Of a DNA stretch of 64,000 nt, positions 47,435-58,945 are shown in pieces (position 1 is the stretch's first letter; every line of letters begins with the position of its first letter). This stretch comes from Vombatus ursinus. Taxonomy: Eukaryota; Chordata; Mammalia; Diprotodontia; Vombatidae. Under the pieces are notes generated by a model, which was not told where the DNA came from, did not search any database, and worked only from the letters and a program-made list of their open reading frames with translations. The translations under genes were made by a program, and so were the position numbers. Location of the stretch: positions 713,523 through 777,522 of the forward strand of contig NW_020954687.1 in assembly GCF_900497805.2 (NCBI RefSeq), written 5' to 3'.

Positions 47435-47600
47435 GAAAACAGTATAGGCTTGAGAGTTGAGAGATTAGTAACACAAAATTCTACCTTTACTGCTCTGTAA
47501 CCTAGAACAAGTGTCATAATTTCTTTGGGCCTCATTTATAAAATTGAGGAGAATACCATTTTCCTATTTACCTTCCAGTTAGGTTTGAGGATAAATGAAA
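47435..47600 (+). repeat. MIR
   Basis: CAGTATAGGCTTGAGAGTTG, TTGGGCCTCATTTATAAAAT. Confidence 0.7.
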
Positions 47601-49088
47601 TCACAAAAAAAGTACTTTGAGTTCTCAAAACTAGAAAAACTATAAAAATACAATTTCTGGTGAATCTTGAACATATTTTCTTTCAAAATGCTCATTAATA
47701 AGTATGCTCTCCATCCTGATCTGACAAAGCCCTTCTCCCTGCTGCTCACTAAGAGCCGTGCCAAAGAAATACATTGCATCTGTCAAACCAAATGGCATCC
47801 ATTTAACCTGTTTAGAAAGAGCTGGGTTCATAAAATCAACCTCCCATCATGCAATAATGTCAGATCCACTTACCTAGGCAAAGAACATCATTAGTGCCAT
47901 TTTATATTAAAAGAAATTGACTTATAGCATGTCAAACAAGGTGCACCAAGCCCTTGACCTTTCCAATATGCCTCGTTTTCTCAATCTCCCCCATCCTGCT
48001 GCACCTGGCTAGTTGAGCACACACAACTGAAAATCAAAGATAATTTTGCACCAGAAGAAAATAATTTCTTGTATTTAGCTGTGTCTTCTTTCATAGAACG
48101 TATATGCAGAACTGAAAGCCATTAAAAGGCTATGGAGGCTGTTTATTTCATAAACTTATAATTCTAATGCCATGCTCAAACATTCATCAGCTGGTGGTGC
48201 CTCATACTCCCTATTAGACAGTAGTAATGAGTGAGAGATAGAGTGGAAATACTTTCTATCAAACAGAAATGTGGTCTGATCCTGCCTGAGTGAGTTGCCT
48301 ACACAGTCTCTCTTTCCAAGCCTGAGACAACCATCAATCAACCAATGCAGCAGACTACGATGGCTACAGTACAAAATGGGAGTGGTAATTCAAGGGAGGA
48401 GGAAGTCTCTAAGAGGCTGGCAAAAGAATGAGAAATGTGCAAACCAGAGAAGGAATCTTCCAAATCAACAATTCTCAAGGTCCAAAACAGAGTACCAGTC
48501 AAGCAATTCTGCCAAAGAAGCTTCTTCACTGACTGACCAGCACCAAACAAAATAACTACAGAAAAGGGACTGTAAGACCAAGAAGAAAAAGTAAAACACC
48601 AGCATTCCCTAAACTTGTGCGTTCCACAATCTTGAAGTGTCTGAAGTTACAGAACAAAAGAAGTCATTCAGAAAATTCAAGCACCTAATCAACTTGTCTA
48701 GTTCTAAAGGTATTTTTCTTCTTTTAAGGATCTTTTTTAATTAAAAAAAAAAAAGCCCACATACACCCAACTTAAATGAGGCCCTCCCTTCCTCTAAAAG
48801 CTTTAGAAATAGGAATGATTCAGATTTAGGGTCAGTTTTTACAACAAGCAGGACCTCTGTTTTAGGATTTTCTAGGGGTCAGGGCATGGAGACGAGGAAA
48901 TGGGAGCCAGGGCATGGGAAAGAGGGTAAAGAAGAAAAATTAAGATCTGTGGCAAAGACTTAATTTAATTAAATTAATGTTAATTGTTTTTAATTTAGAT
49001 TAGTCAAAATATCCCAAGAAAGCTAACAAAAAAAAAAAAATCCTGCATTTTATTGATGCATGCAGCTGGCACTCTTGTTTTTGTAGTG
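47601..49088. other. Intron, nothing recognised
   Basis: Two A runs (48740-48752 and 49029-49041); no exon or repeat family. Confidence 0.45.
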
Positions 49089-49310
49089 CAGAGGTGTGAA
49101 ATGTGCCTCCCACAGGCTGCCTGCAGCCTACAACACTCCCAAGTGAAGCCTGGCCCAGATTAAAATGTAATTGGAAAATAATAGCAAAATAAATTTTTTA
49201 AAACTACATAGATAATACTACGTTTTAACACTAAGTCAATGTATAGCCAGCAAAGATCCTTATGCAGAGTTCTGAGGCCCTGTTTCCATTCGAATCAGAT
49301 GCCTCGGCTG
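49089..49310. mobile_element. hAT-type MITE
   Basis: Starts CAGAGGTGTGAAATGTGCC, contains CTACAACACTCCCAAGTG, CAGATTAAAATGTAATTGG and CAGCAAAGATCCTTATGC, ends near GATGCCTCGGCTG; the internal words are those of a common marsupial hAT MITE. Target duplication is not clear. Confidence 0.65.
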
Positions 49311-49347
49311 TGGTCAATCACTGGGAATTCTTCCTCAAGATCTCTAC

Positions 49348-49473
49348 CTTTTCAAGTAGGTTGATACATAGGTGGAAGGAGCACCAGTCTGAGAAGTTTC
49401 ATTTCCCTTTGCTTCATCCCTCCAAAGCTGCCGAGTGTAGGAGCCACTCCGCACCAGATTAACAGCTGATTCT
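49348..49473 (-). CDS. PPP1R12B: PPP1R12B exon: SGSYTRQLWRDEAKGNE segment
   Basis: 126 bp exon. The first base A completes AG|A (Arg); then ESAVNLVRSGSYTRQLWRDE and APSTYVSTYLK follow, ending in two bases AG. Acceptor CTCTACAG, donor GTAGAG. It matches human MYPT2 nearly residue for residue (RSGSYTRQLWRDEAKGNE, APSTYVSTYLKR, recalled). Phase is 2 at both ends, so the exon is a symmetric cassette. When spliced directly to 41501-41683 it gives YLKRTPYK, the human canonical order; when spliced to 46142-46324 it gives YLKSASFGR. A hAT-type MITE at 49089-49310 sits 37 bases beyond the donor. Confidence 0.96.
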
Positions 49474-49659
49474 CTGTAGAGGCAAAAGAGTTAAAAAACA
49501 AACAAACAAAAACAACATTTTGAGTTTGGGAAAATCTTCAGCCCCCTCAGAACCCTACTCCTGTGTGGCCACAACCTTCTAATTATTATGCAATACAAAC
49601 TGGGAGGGAGCAGCAGGAATGAGAAGTCCTGGGCAAAGACTAAAGGCAGGAAAACAGCA

Positions 49660-50080
49660 ATAAGGCAGCTAGGTGGTAAAGCAGATGGAGCCACAGGCCT
49701 GGAGTCAGGAAGACCTGAGTTCAAATCCGGGGTCAGACACTTAACTAGCTGTGTGATCCTAGGCTAGTCACTTAACCTCTGTCTGCCTCAATTTCCTCAA
49801 ACTGTAAAATGGGGATAATAGGGGCAGTCAGGTGGTGCAGTGGATAGAGTACAGGTCATGGAGTCAGGAGGCCCTGAGTTCAAATCCGGCCTCAGACATT
49901 TGACACTTACTAGCTGTGTCACTTAACCGAGGCGAGTCACTTAACGCCATTGCTTAGCAAAAAAAACAAAAAAATGGGGATAATAGTACCTACTTGTTGT
50001 TTTGAGGATCAAATAATATGTATAAAGTGTTTAGCACAGTGCCTGACACACAGTAGGTGCTTAGTAAATGCTTGCTCCCT
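49660..50080 (+). repeat. CORE-SINE/MIR interrupted by a younger CORE-SINE
   Basis: Outer element 49660-49820 plus 49986-50080 (AAGGCAGCTAGGTGGTAAAG to AGTAGGTGCTTAGTAAATGC). The younger SINE at 49821-49973 starts GGGGCAGTCAGGTGGTGCAG and is flanked by the perfect 12 bp duplication ATGGGGATAATA (49809-49820, 49974-49985). Confidence 0.92.
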
Positions 50081-50229
50081 TCCTCTATTTCCTTTCCCAT
50101 TTCAAAAGTCTTTCTTCTGGCTATGGAAAGGAAATCACTAAATACTGTTGTGTGCTTTCATCAGTCTTTTGAGCTGATTATCTACCACCAAGCACTAAAT
50201 CCCTGAGCACAGAGCTCTCCAGGCTTCGT

Positions 50230-50500
50230 GTCTGCTCCCACAAGAAGCCTTTCCTCATCCCCCTCGATGCCAGCCCCTTCCCTCTGAGGATACCTTCCAC
50301 TTACCCAATATATATATATTGTCTGAACTGAGTTGCCTTCCAGTTTTTTCTCTCATTAGAAGGTGAGCTCCTTACTGGAAGGGACTGTTTATGCCTTTAC
50401 ACATACATACATACATACATACATACATACATACATGCATGCATAGTCAGTGCTCAGCACAGTGCCAGGCATGGAGTAAAATATAATAAACTCTTGCTGA
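50230..50500 (+). mobile_element. L2 3' end with (ATAC)n
   Basis: AAGCCTTTCCTCATCCCCCT, AGAAGGTGAGCTCCTTACTG, CAGTGCCAGGCATGGAGTAA; an (ACAT)n run at 50400-50435. Confidence 0.8.
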
Positions 50501-50689
50501 CTTGAATTGATATGACTTGTAGTAAGGTGAGCAGATATGGAAATGAGGGGATGGAAGGAAGAGGTATTTATGGGGAAGTCTATCCCTGGGGAGGTGTTGT
50601 CAGCTGACAGAGAAGCCCTGTGGACAAAGGCAGTATATTTCTGGCATCTGAATGCAGTAGCTTCTGGTTTCATATCCCTTCTCTATGGA

Positions 50690-51090
50690 TAATAATAATA
50701 GTAGTAACAACAATGACAATAGCTGCATTTATATAGTACTTTAAGGTTTGCAAAGTGCTTTACAAATATTATCACGTTTGAACAACAGTCCTGGGAGTTA
50801 GGTGTTATTATGATCCCCATTTTACAGAGGAGGAAACTGAGTCAGAGGTTAAATGACTTATCCAGGCCCAAAATTCTATCCACTGAGCCATCTAGCTGCC
50901 TAAGTAATTAGGGAGACCTGAGTTCAAATCTGGCCTCAGACACTTACTAGCCATGCAACTCTGGATAAGTTACTTAACCTCTGCTTGACTCAGTTTCTTC
51001 ACCTGCTGTTGTGAGGATCAAAAGAGATAATATTTGTAAAGTGCTCAGTATGGTGCCTGGAACATAGTAGGTCCTGTATAAATGCTGTTG
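50690..51090. repeat. Two MIR-type SINEs, opposite orientation
   Basis: 50690-50905 minus (GCATTTATATAGTACTTTAAGG, AGGAGGAAACTGAGTCAGAG); 50906-51090 plus (GACCTGAGTTCAAATCTGGC, GTGCTCAGTATGGTGCCTGG). Confidence 0.85.
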
Positions 51091-51759
51091 TGATTAGTAT
51101 TCATTATCTCCAGGCTCAGCACTCTGTATACCTAAGGAAGGTGATAAGGACATGTACTGCAAGCTTCATACCCATGAGAGACTCTGCTAGCCAGATGAGG
51201 GTCCAAAATATTTTCTTTACTTAGGTTTTTGAAAATCATGTAATCTAAATAAAAAATTCCACCAGCTCAGATTTTCTTCTGGGCTGTAGTACCTCAGGTT
51301 CAATATGATTGAATAATCAATATTAAATCATGATAATTCTGAATGTTGTTGATTCTTGGACTAACTGATCCATATATAGAGTTGTAAATATGCTACAAAA
51401 ACCTTAAAACTCCAGGTCAATATGTTAAAAGTAACAGATCCATTTAAAGATCCCAGTCAAATCTTCTACCCTGGAGTAAGCAGTGCCTTAACTCCACCCC
51501 TCATCAACCAAGAGATGGGGTAATACAAGCAAAAGATAAACATCTCAGTGGATACTCTAAGAAAGAAGAGCTTGAAATTCAAAAGTACTCATTACTCTGT
51601 GACAATTCAAAGCCCACATGTGAACAGCCACCCTTTATCACTTTTTTGTTTTAAATTAATGGTTTCTAACCCGTTGAACTTTTAACCATCTGAAGACTCC
51701 TTATAAGAACATATTTATCTAAGATAAAAATTGAGCCCAAAATCCTATGACTCAGCGAC

Positions 51760-52185
51760 AAGTGACTCACTGGCCTGGAGCGGGGGGAGGTTCCTAATCC
51801 ATTTAATAGCTAGGTGACCTGGGGGAAGTTCAGTCTCCTCTATATCTTAAGATTCCTCATCTATGAAATGGAAGGGCTAATGGAAGGGGATAGTCATGAG
51901 GCCCTTCCACCTCCAGAGCTAACTTCTAAAATTACCTAACTTCCTTCAAAGGTCAGATCATGTGCTTCCTCATATGAGGTTTTTCCTGATCCCTCAACTG
52001 CTAATACCTCCATCGACTCTGAAATTACCTCGTTTTTACTTCGTATAAACTTGTATTGGTTCCCTACAATAGAACATAAGCTCCTTGAGGCCAAGGACTG
52101 TTTCTTTTTGTCCTTTATCCCCAGTGCCTGGCACAGGTAGGTGTTTAATAAATGCTTGGTGATTGGTTGATTGATATGATGAGCA
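51760..52185 (+). repeat. MIR then L2 3' end
   Basis: 51760-51925 MIR (AATAGCTAGGTGACCTGGGG); 51930-52185 L2 tail (ATAAGCTCCTTGAGGCCAAG, AATAAATGCTTGGTGATTGG). Confidence 0.8.
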
Positions 52186-52189
52186 AGTG

Positions 52190-52715
52190 ACTTCAGAAAA
52201 ACCTGGAAAGACTTGTATGGACTGATGCTGAGTGAAGCGAGCAGAACCAGGAGAACGTTGTACACATTAACAGCCACATTGTGCAATGACTAATGTTGAT
52301 AGACTTAGCTCTTCTCAGCAATGCAAGGATCTAAGACATCTCTAAAAGTCTCATGATGGAAAATGCTATCCACATCCAGAGAAAGAACTATGGAGTGTGA
52401 ATGCAGATCAAAGCATACTATTTGCTCTTTTTTTTCCTTTTGTTTTGTTTCTTCTTTCTTGTGGTTCCTCCTATAGGTTCTAATTTTTCTTTACAACATG
52501 ACTAATGTGAAAATATGTTTAATAGGAATGTAAATGTAGAGCCTATGTCAGATTGCATGCTGTCTTGGGGAGGGAGGGGAAGAAAATTTAAAACTCAAAA
52601 GCTTATGGAAGTGATTGTTGATAAATCAAAATAAATTAATAAAAAAAGCTTATGGAAGTAATTGTTGAAAACTAAAAATAAATAAATAAATTTTTAAAAA
52701 GGAATAAAAAAATAT
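52190..52715 (+). mobile_element. L1 3' end, well preserved
   Basis: AAAACCTGGAAAGACTTGTA, GATGCTGAGTGAAGCGAGC, AGAAAGAACTATGGAGTGTG, ends in AATAAATA repeats. The closest copy to the marsupial L1 3' UTR consensus I recall, so probably the youngest here. Confidence 0.92.
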
Positions 52716-52729
52716 ATCTAGCCTTATCT

Positions 52730-53340
52730 CCTTCACTTCTAGTGCTGAATCTCTAACTCCATAATGAACAGACCCACTTAGATGTCCTGTAAGCCTGTCA
52801 AACTAAAAAATCTCCCAAGCTGAAGTACTTGTCTTAGCTTCTTAACCATTCCCCTCCTTCAAACCTTCCCAATTCTGTTGGGGGCACTGCCAACTCTTCT
52901 GGGTATGCAGGTTTCACCACCTCATGTCATTCCTGACTCTTTCCTTTCCTTCAGCCCCCACATTCAATCAGTTGCCAAGTCTTGTCAATTTCACCTCCAC
53001 CCCATCTCTCAGGTTCATCCCCTTCTCTCCACCTGCACAGCCACTACCCGACTTCAGGCTCTCATCACCCATCATCGGGATTACTGAACCACCTTCCTCA
53101 TCACTGTCCCTACTTTCAGTATCCTTCTCTCTAATTCATTCTCCACAAAATTGCCAAAATAATTTTTCAAAGGTACAGATCTGATTCTGTTACTATGTCA
53201 CAGCCAAGCCAGGCTCCTTGTTGTTCTCCAAACTTAATTCTCTCTTTCATCTCTGTGTCTCCCAAACCTGGAATAAACTCCCTTTTCACCTCCACACTTT
53301 ATTAGGAAGTTCTTTGTAATATAACCTAAAATACACCTCC
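52730..53340 (+). mobile_element. L2 LINE RT C-terminal region
   Basis: CACATTCAATCAGTTGCCAAG, ACCCGACTTCAGGCTCTCATC, CATCATCGGGATTACTGAAC. Confidence 0.75.
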
Positions 53341-53664
53341 CAGAAACTTCCATTGGGTCCTACTTCTCCTTTCTGCATAGCTTCAGAGTAGGAGAAAACT
53401 AGAACCAATAGGCAAGCATTACAGTAGGAAAATACTGTATCAATACAGGGAAAAAAACTTATCCTGCCCTATCTTATAGCACCTGCCAATTCTGCTCTGG
53501 TCAGGCCAGTCTAACCTCTCGGCCCCTAAAGGTGCCATGTTTGTTGAAGGCTCCTCCTACTCTCCCTGCCTGAAGTGTCCATAATTCAAATTCTGCTTCC
53601 CTTCCCCAACCACTTCAACACACAGTGCCCCTCCCATGTGCCAATCACTGTGGTGCTTAATCAT

Positions 53665-53940
53665 ATGCTTTCTTTTTTTTCATTTAAAATATTTTAATTT
53701 TTTTCCAATTACATGTATAAATATTTTTAATATTCATTTTTTAAATTTTGAGTTCTACATTCTCTCCTTCCCTCCCTGCTCCCCTCATTGAGAAGGTAAG
53801 CAATTTGATATACATGAATCACACACTTTCTTACAACAGTTATCTGTATTATATGTGTTACTCTTGTACCCCTTGTAAGCTCCTCAGGGATTCAGATCAC
53901 AGCATCGTACATCTTTGTGTCCTCTCTTTGTAAGTGTGTA
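53665..53940 (-). mobile_element. L1 3' fragment (minus), then short L2 tail (plus)
   Basis: 53665-53825 is reverse L1 tail (TTCCAATTACATGTATAAATA, TTGAGAAGGTAAGCAATTTG); 53855-53940 resembles an L2 tail. Confidence 0.65.
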
Positions 53941-54139
53941 TTGGTGGAACTAAAACTGAAGACAACTAACAAAATTCTGTGGTTGCCCCATGACACAATA
54001 AGTGGAATAATACACCTAGAGGTTAGCACCGAGCTTCCAAAAAATGCAGAGTCCTACTAAATTACACAATCATGTAAACAATTCCAGACATCATATTTCA
54101 TAGCAACAGTATTCCCAGAATCACGGAATGCTAAGATCT

Positions 54140-54265
54140 GGAAGCAACCTTACCAATCCAATAGATTGAGATCTTCAGTTTTCAGATGAGGAAAACAAAG
54201 CCCCAAGAAGTGACTTGCCCACAGTCACACAACTAATAAGTAGTAAGGCCAGATTCTGATGTCAC
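54140..54265 (-). repeat. MIR-like SINE
   Basis: TTTTCAGATGAGGAAAACAAAG, AAGTGACTTGCCCACAGTCA. Confidence 0.75.
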
Positions 54266-54779
54266 TCCCACTTTTCTTTCCACCCACCTCGAGCGATCAC
54301 TTTACTGGCCTTTTTGGGCACTTTGGCTATTAGGTGGCCATGAATCAGAAGACACTCTAGTTGGGTTCTAGATCTGATCTGTAGATACACAGCAGCCATG
54401 TGCTGATGATTTATAATTGTGCAGATCTGCACATATAGGAAATAATCTGCTTTACAGTAACAAGAACCATTTCTTATCAATGTGCTAAAATTCCTTTTTT
54501 AAAGTTCTGTATTGATATTTCACCATTATGGTATGAAAGTACTGAGGACATTTGATATAAACAAGAGTCAAAGTCCTTTAGAGCCTATAATTTTCAATTC
54601 AATTCAACAAGCATTCATTAAGTATCTTCTATATGCAAGACAAATTTAGAGCATAAATCACAAGATCTCTGAATTTGGACTACAAGTAGGTTATTTCAGG
54701 AAGGTCAGCAGGAAAGGAAGGAGAAAAGGGAAGACAAGGCAAAGGAAGGAAAGTGAGGCCAAGGAAGGGGACGGCATGG

Positions 54780-55025
54780 CAGGATTTTTTAAGTTCCTAC
54801 TATGTAGCAGATATTGTGCTACACACTTTACAAACACCATTTTGTTCTCACAACTCTAGGAGTACTATCGTTACCCCCCTCTGTTCAGTTGAGGAAATTG
54901 AGGCAACCTGAGGTTAAGTGACTTTCCTAGGGTCACACAGCTATTAAGTGTCTGAGGTGGGATATGAACTTGGGCTTTCCCAACTCTGGGCTCAGCATTC
55001 TATCCACTGTGCCACTTAGATGTAG
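54780..55025 (-). repeat. MIR-type SINE
   Basis: TTGAGGAAATTGAGGCAACC, AGTGACTTTCCTAGGGTCAC, CTATCCACTGTGCCACTTAG. Confidence 0.85.
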
Positions 55026-55344
55026 AATGGCAGTTGTTTATCATAGTGGAAAAGAACAGAAAAAACACTCTAAGGAAGAAAGTGGACTAGCTGTAAGGCA
55101 TGGTGAGACAGGTATAAAAACTAAAAGAAAAATCTCACAAAAATGTATTAAAGTGAGAAAAATCAGGAGAAGGAGAGAGCAGGAGCACACATGATGCAGA
55201 TACTGTGCAGTGGTATGCTCACAAGAGGACATTCAAAATGGACCAAAGATATCTGCCTACTTAGGGCAGAGAGACAAGAACCCAGGAAGACCTCAGCACA
55301 ACAGCATCAAATCAGAGCGACCTGTTAGACTGACACAGCCATAC

Positions 55345-55427
55345 CTGTTTTCCTTTTCCTCAATGTCACTTGCGCTATTGAGCCTCCGGGGTACTAGTGA
55401 GGAAAAATAGCTTTTGTTTTCCCTCTC
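55345..55427 (-). CDS. PPP1R12B: PPP1R12B exon: PRRLNSASDIEEKEN segment
   Basis: 83 bp exon. It starts in phase 0 with ERENKSYFSSLVPRRLNSAS, continues DIEEKEN and ends with two bases AG that join the first base of the next exon to give Arg. Acceptor TTTTGCAG, donor GTATGG. The SDIEEKENR motif is shared by MYPT1 and MYPT2, while ERENKSY is MYPT2-like. From here the reading frame passes through a run of exons (49348-49473, 46142-46324, 41501-41683, 8075-8165) that are all joined at the same codon position, so exons in the run can be left out without a frame change. Confidence 0.94.
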
Positions 55428-56588
55428 CTGCAAAACCAAAACAAGGAAAGTGTTGGGGGGGGAGTAGAATTGACTCGGGAGATAAAGCCTGGGACTAAAG
55501 GTACCACCTCAAAACATAACCCAATTACCTGGCTCAGTTCAGACACCAATTCCATTTCCAGGGTTACATACAAATGGCAAGTTTCAGTGGCTCAGGAATT
55601 CCTGAGTCCTTTCAAAGAGAAACAAGTATATGTGGAACAAGCCACTGGAAGGGAGAGGTGATCAGTGCATGGATAAAAGCAGCCCAAAGTGCCAGCCATG
55701 GCAGAGAGGCAAGGGGTAAAATGGCTTGTTCAAAAGCCAAATTCCAAACAGTTCTAAATGCTAGATGGACTAGCACTCATTTGCTCTTCTCCCCCACTTC
55801 CAACTTACTTGTTTTTGAACAATTAGACTTCAAATATAAAGGACAGGAAAGCTAGGCTGTCCTTAGAGAGTTATCTTGTGAGGAAAAAAAATGTAGATGC
55901 TTCTTAGGGGAAAAGTACAACAAACATCACTATAGCTGCAGCCAAGATAGCACACCTCTTTCCGTCTCGGTAGGTTAAAAAACTATCCAAAGTAACTAAA
56001 TTACATGTCATGACCTCAGAGAGGAAGAATGAGAATATCAAGGGAGCTGATTTAAGACCTGGGATAGGGCGATTTGAAATGAATCGTTTTTACTCATCCA
56101 GGTGCGTAGCTATTTATGAGGATTGCCTAGTCACTACAAAACAGATTTTCCCCCTTTTATCATCGGCAGAAGTTTTAGGAGCCTTTTTTCCTCCAATTTC
56201 TATTTCTGCTGAGATCTTTTGGCTTGAAAGCCCAAACTAAGGGATTGTGCCCAATGTCATTTAACTGTTTTGCTCCCAAGTCCAAAAAAAACAAGCAGCG
56301 GTATTTTTCAAGGAAGACGTTTTAAGCCATACCCAAGTCTGGATACACCTCACACTACAGCTGTACTAAGTGTGAGAAGGCTGGCTATAAGTGGAGTCAA
56401 GAGGAGAAACCATGGGATTGGTAGAGCAAGAATTATTGCAGCTCTTGTCAACAATTACTTGAACCTTGTGAATCATGTTTGATCCCTAGTATTGAGGTGC
56501 TGATCTGCCTTCAATCCCGGTGACTCTCTGGGGCTGACGATGGTTTTCTATCTGTCACAGAATGAATTTGCTGATCCCCAAACAGCAC

Positions 56589-56792
56589 CTTTTCTTTGTT
56601 GTCCAGCAGTGCAGAAATCCTGGGGCTCGATGAGGAGCGGCAGATGGAGGAGCCTCGATCCCTCAAAGCTTCCCGAGGACTGGCCACCTCACTCAGCATG
56701 TTGTGGCTGCCGGTCTTCCGGAGCCCAAGGCGCCACGAGGCGGGTGACTCGTCCTTGGGCTCTTCTGCCTTACTGAAGAAACTAGAGGAGAA
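56589..56792 (-). CDS. PPP1R12B: PPP1R12B exon: WRLGLRKTGS segment
   Basis: 204 bp, exactly 68 codons, phase 0 at both ends. It starts FSSSFFSKAEEPKDESPASW, continues through LRKTGSHNMLSEVA and SSICRSSSSPRISALL, and ends DNKEK. The acceptor is CCTTGTAG after a pyrimidine tract; the donor is GTGCTG, a weaker match to consensus than its neighbours. Human MYPT2 carries WRLGLRKTGSHNMLSEVANS and SSIYRSSSSPRISALLDNKDK (recalled), so the assignment is secure. The segment is basic and Ser-rich, part of the central regulatory linker, with several potential phosphorylation sites. Being a multiple of three it can be skipped in frame. A second internal acceptor-like CTCTAG about 10 bases into the exon was judged not to be used, because only the outer one keeps the conserved FSS. 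Confidence 0.95.
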
Positions 56793-58092
56793 CTACAAGG
56801 AAAGGAAGGAACATGGAAGAGTAGCTGATCAAACAGCAGTGCTCACACAGCCAGAGTACATGCCTTTTTCAGACAACTAGCCTCTTCCTAACATAATTCC
56901 ACTCTTGAGTTCAATAAAGTCCTGTTGTCTTGTGTAAGGATGACTAGATTGGATCCCAGTTACATGTGTGCCACTTAGGGTCTCATTATTCGCATCTATA
57001 AAATGGGGATAACAGACATTGCCTTGACCCAGAGGCTGGAAAACTAGAATGAGTTATGAGCAAGAAAGGCAATAAGACAAGCTGATTTATTATTAAGTAA
57101 CCCTGCTTCTGAAGTCCTCAATGTACTGTATAGGTGGCCCTAAGTTCTCATGAAGGCTATGCTGAGTAGTTCCAGGTCCTACAAACTAGAAAGGCAAAGA
57201 GTATGGTCTCAGCAACAGACTATCTATCTGTCACCTGACACCAGTCTAGACCAGTTAGATAGGCTCATATCACCAGGAGTTTGGCTAGTAAGTGACAATT
57301 TTTTTTACATATAGCAACTGAAGAAATAGTCAATTAAGGCTGCAAAATGAAGGGAATGGACTGGTTGGAAGATTCCTTCCAACTCTAAATGTATCCAGTG
57401 CAGGCCAAGGATCTATGAAGTACCAAAGTATTAAACTTTATAAAAATGGGTAGTGAGTAAAAGGTGTAAAAATGTGTAATCTTTACAAAAATTCACTGAA
57501 ATTCTAATTGCTAAAAATGTCTCAGAGCACTTGGATGTGCCTATATCAGTTTGGAGCTTTTGTGGAGTCTAAAGGCCTTCTGCAATATGCCTTGGGCTCC
57601 CTTCCCTGCCAGACCATCTCTGCCCATCTATCAGATAGCGTATGAGTACCATAGAGTGCCACGCGTGTCATGGTTAGTCCCCAAGGTTTCCAGGACACTA
57701 AAGGTATATGAACCAATTGGTGCTTTGCATTTCAGTGAGCACTTATCTTCTTTTTAACTTCCCATCAAGTGCCAAGATGGGCATCTCATCATAAAAACTT
57801 TAGAGCAGAGGCAAAGAACACAGAGAGGCTGTCAAAATGGTAAATGCTGGAAGCCTGAGCTCCCCCAGACTGTTGTCTATATAAAACTATTAGTAGGAAA
57901 TAATAACTTTATCTTAAGATAAATTTTTTCAGGTGACAGACAACAAGCAATTTCTAACAACAAAGGCCCTTTTTGCTCTGTACACTAATACTACTATCCG
58001 GATGAGAGTTTTACAGAATCAACATCAAGAGCATATTTATAAGCCCTAAGGCACCATAAATACATAATTTATGTATTTAATAATGGAATTCC
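56793..58092. other. Intron, mostly unique
   Basis: Only a weak MIR-like scrap near 56980-57020. Confidence 0.45.
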
Positions 58093-58277
58093 AAGGCTTT
58101 GGAATGCAGTTTTGTAAAATAATATTATCATATTTTTATATGTTATATATAAGTTATAAAAATATATATAAGTTAAATATATATAAAAATTAAAAAGTTA
58201 AAAAATATATGTAAGTTAAAAAATATAAGTTATAAGCTATGATAATATTATTTTACAAAACTGCATTCCAAAGCCTT
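58093..58277. repeat. Perfect 40 bp inverted repeat with AT-rich loop
   Basis: Arms 58093-58132 and 58238-58277 are exact reverse complements (one begins AAGGCTTTGGAATGCAG, the other ends CTGCATTCCAAAGCCTT). The loop of 105 bases is almost wholly A and T. Confidence 0.97.
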
Positions 58278-58343
58278 CCTCATGGTCTTTGAGGGTATAA
58301 CACAACACTAGAGCTGATTTTATGGCCTTCTCAAGCTACTCAC

Positions 58344-58456
58344 TCTTCTGGCAGGAGAAGCAGAGAAGATATTCTGAGATGGTGGTGGTATCTGCTCCAT
58401 GATGGTACTCTTAGATTCAGAGCTGGAGTGGTTGACAACAGCCTCTGGCTTTTGAT
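58344..58456 (-). CDS. PPP1R12B: PPP1R12B exon: start of the serine-rich linker
   Basis: 113 bp exon, first in transcript order within the window. It begins with two bases (AT) completing a split codon, probably Asp, then reads QKPEAVVNHSSSESKST and ends SASPARR in phase 0. Acceptor is AACACCAG, donor is GTGAGT. Human MYPT2 has KKPEAFVNHSNSESKS followed by SASSARRFSS at this point (recalled), so identity is clear. It encodes the disordered Ser/Thr-rich linker after the acidic stretch that follows the ankyrin repeats; no fold is expected. The preceding acidic exon was not found up to 64000. A 40 bp perfect inverted repeat lies in the intron just downstream of its donor (58093-58277). Confidence 0.93.
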
Positions 58457-58774
58457 CTGGTGTTTAACAGTGGAGAAGGAATAAAAATACTATTAAAATT
58501 TTGCTTCTCTCTCATGCCCTTTTCTGCTAATTGAAAGGGGTCACCTGGCAATTATTAGACAAAAGGGTGAAAGCATGAATCCACACAAATACCTGAACGC
58601 CAAGGAAATAAAAAACCACTAAGAGATTGTTGGAAGTAGAAGTTAACCAAATCCCCTGCCCTAGGAACTTTAGTCTAAACCTTTATTATGTGTAGAGGGG
58701 ATTAAAAAGATATATCAATTTGATCTAATGAATGAGTTACTGGGCCATGCAACTGTGAAATATTTCACCAATTA

Positions 58775-58945
58775 GCAAAATTCTATTATACATTTATTGT
58801 GCTTATGACTGTGCCAGGCACTGTGGGAGAGACAAAAGAAGTATAAGACATGGTTCCGGATCTCAACAAATTTGTAATCTGGTTGGGGAGACAAAACCAG
58901 CACATGTAAAACAACAGCAAAACAAAATTTTAAATCCCAAAGTAT
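58775..58945 (-). mobile_element. L2 3' end, minus orientation
   Basis: ACATTTATTGTGCTTATGAC, TGTGCCAGGCACTGTGGGAG. Confidence 0.8.

Noticed and set aside
49660-49735. tRNA-like sequence (box A/B style) in SINE heads here and at 62285, 43535 and elsewhere
   Set aside because: These are tRNA-derived SINE heads followed by CORE domains and tails, not tRNA genes.
50400-50435. Regularly repeated 4-mers that could suggest an array
   Set aside because: A simple microsatellite; no spacer structure, so not CRISPR-like.
55428-56588. Small frames such as 55470-55855 and 56010-56482 between two true exons
   Set aside because: No splice-compatible match to MYPT2 and no similarity to known proteins; the flanking exons join perfectly without them.
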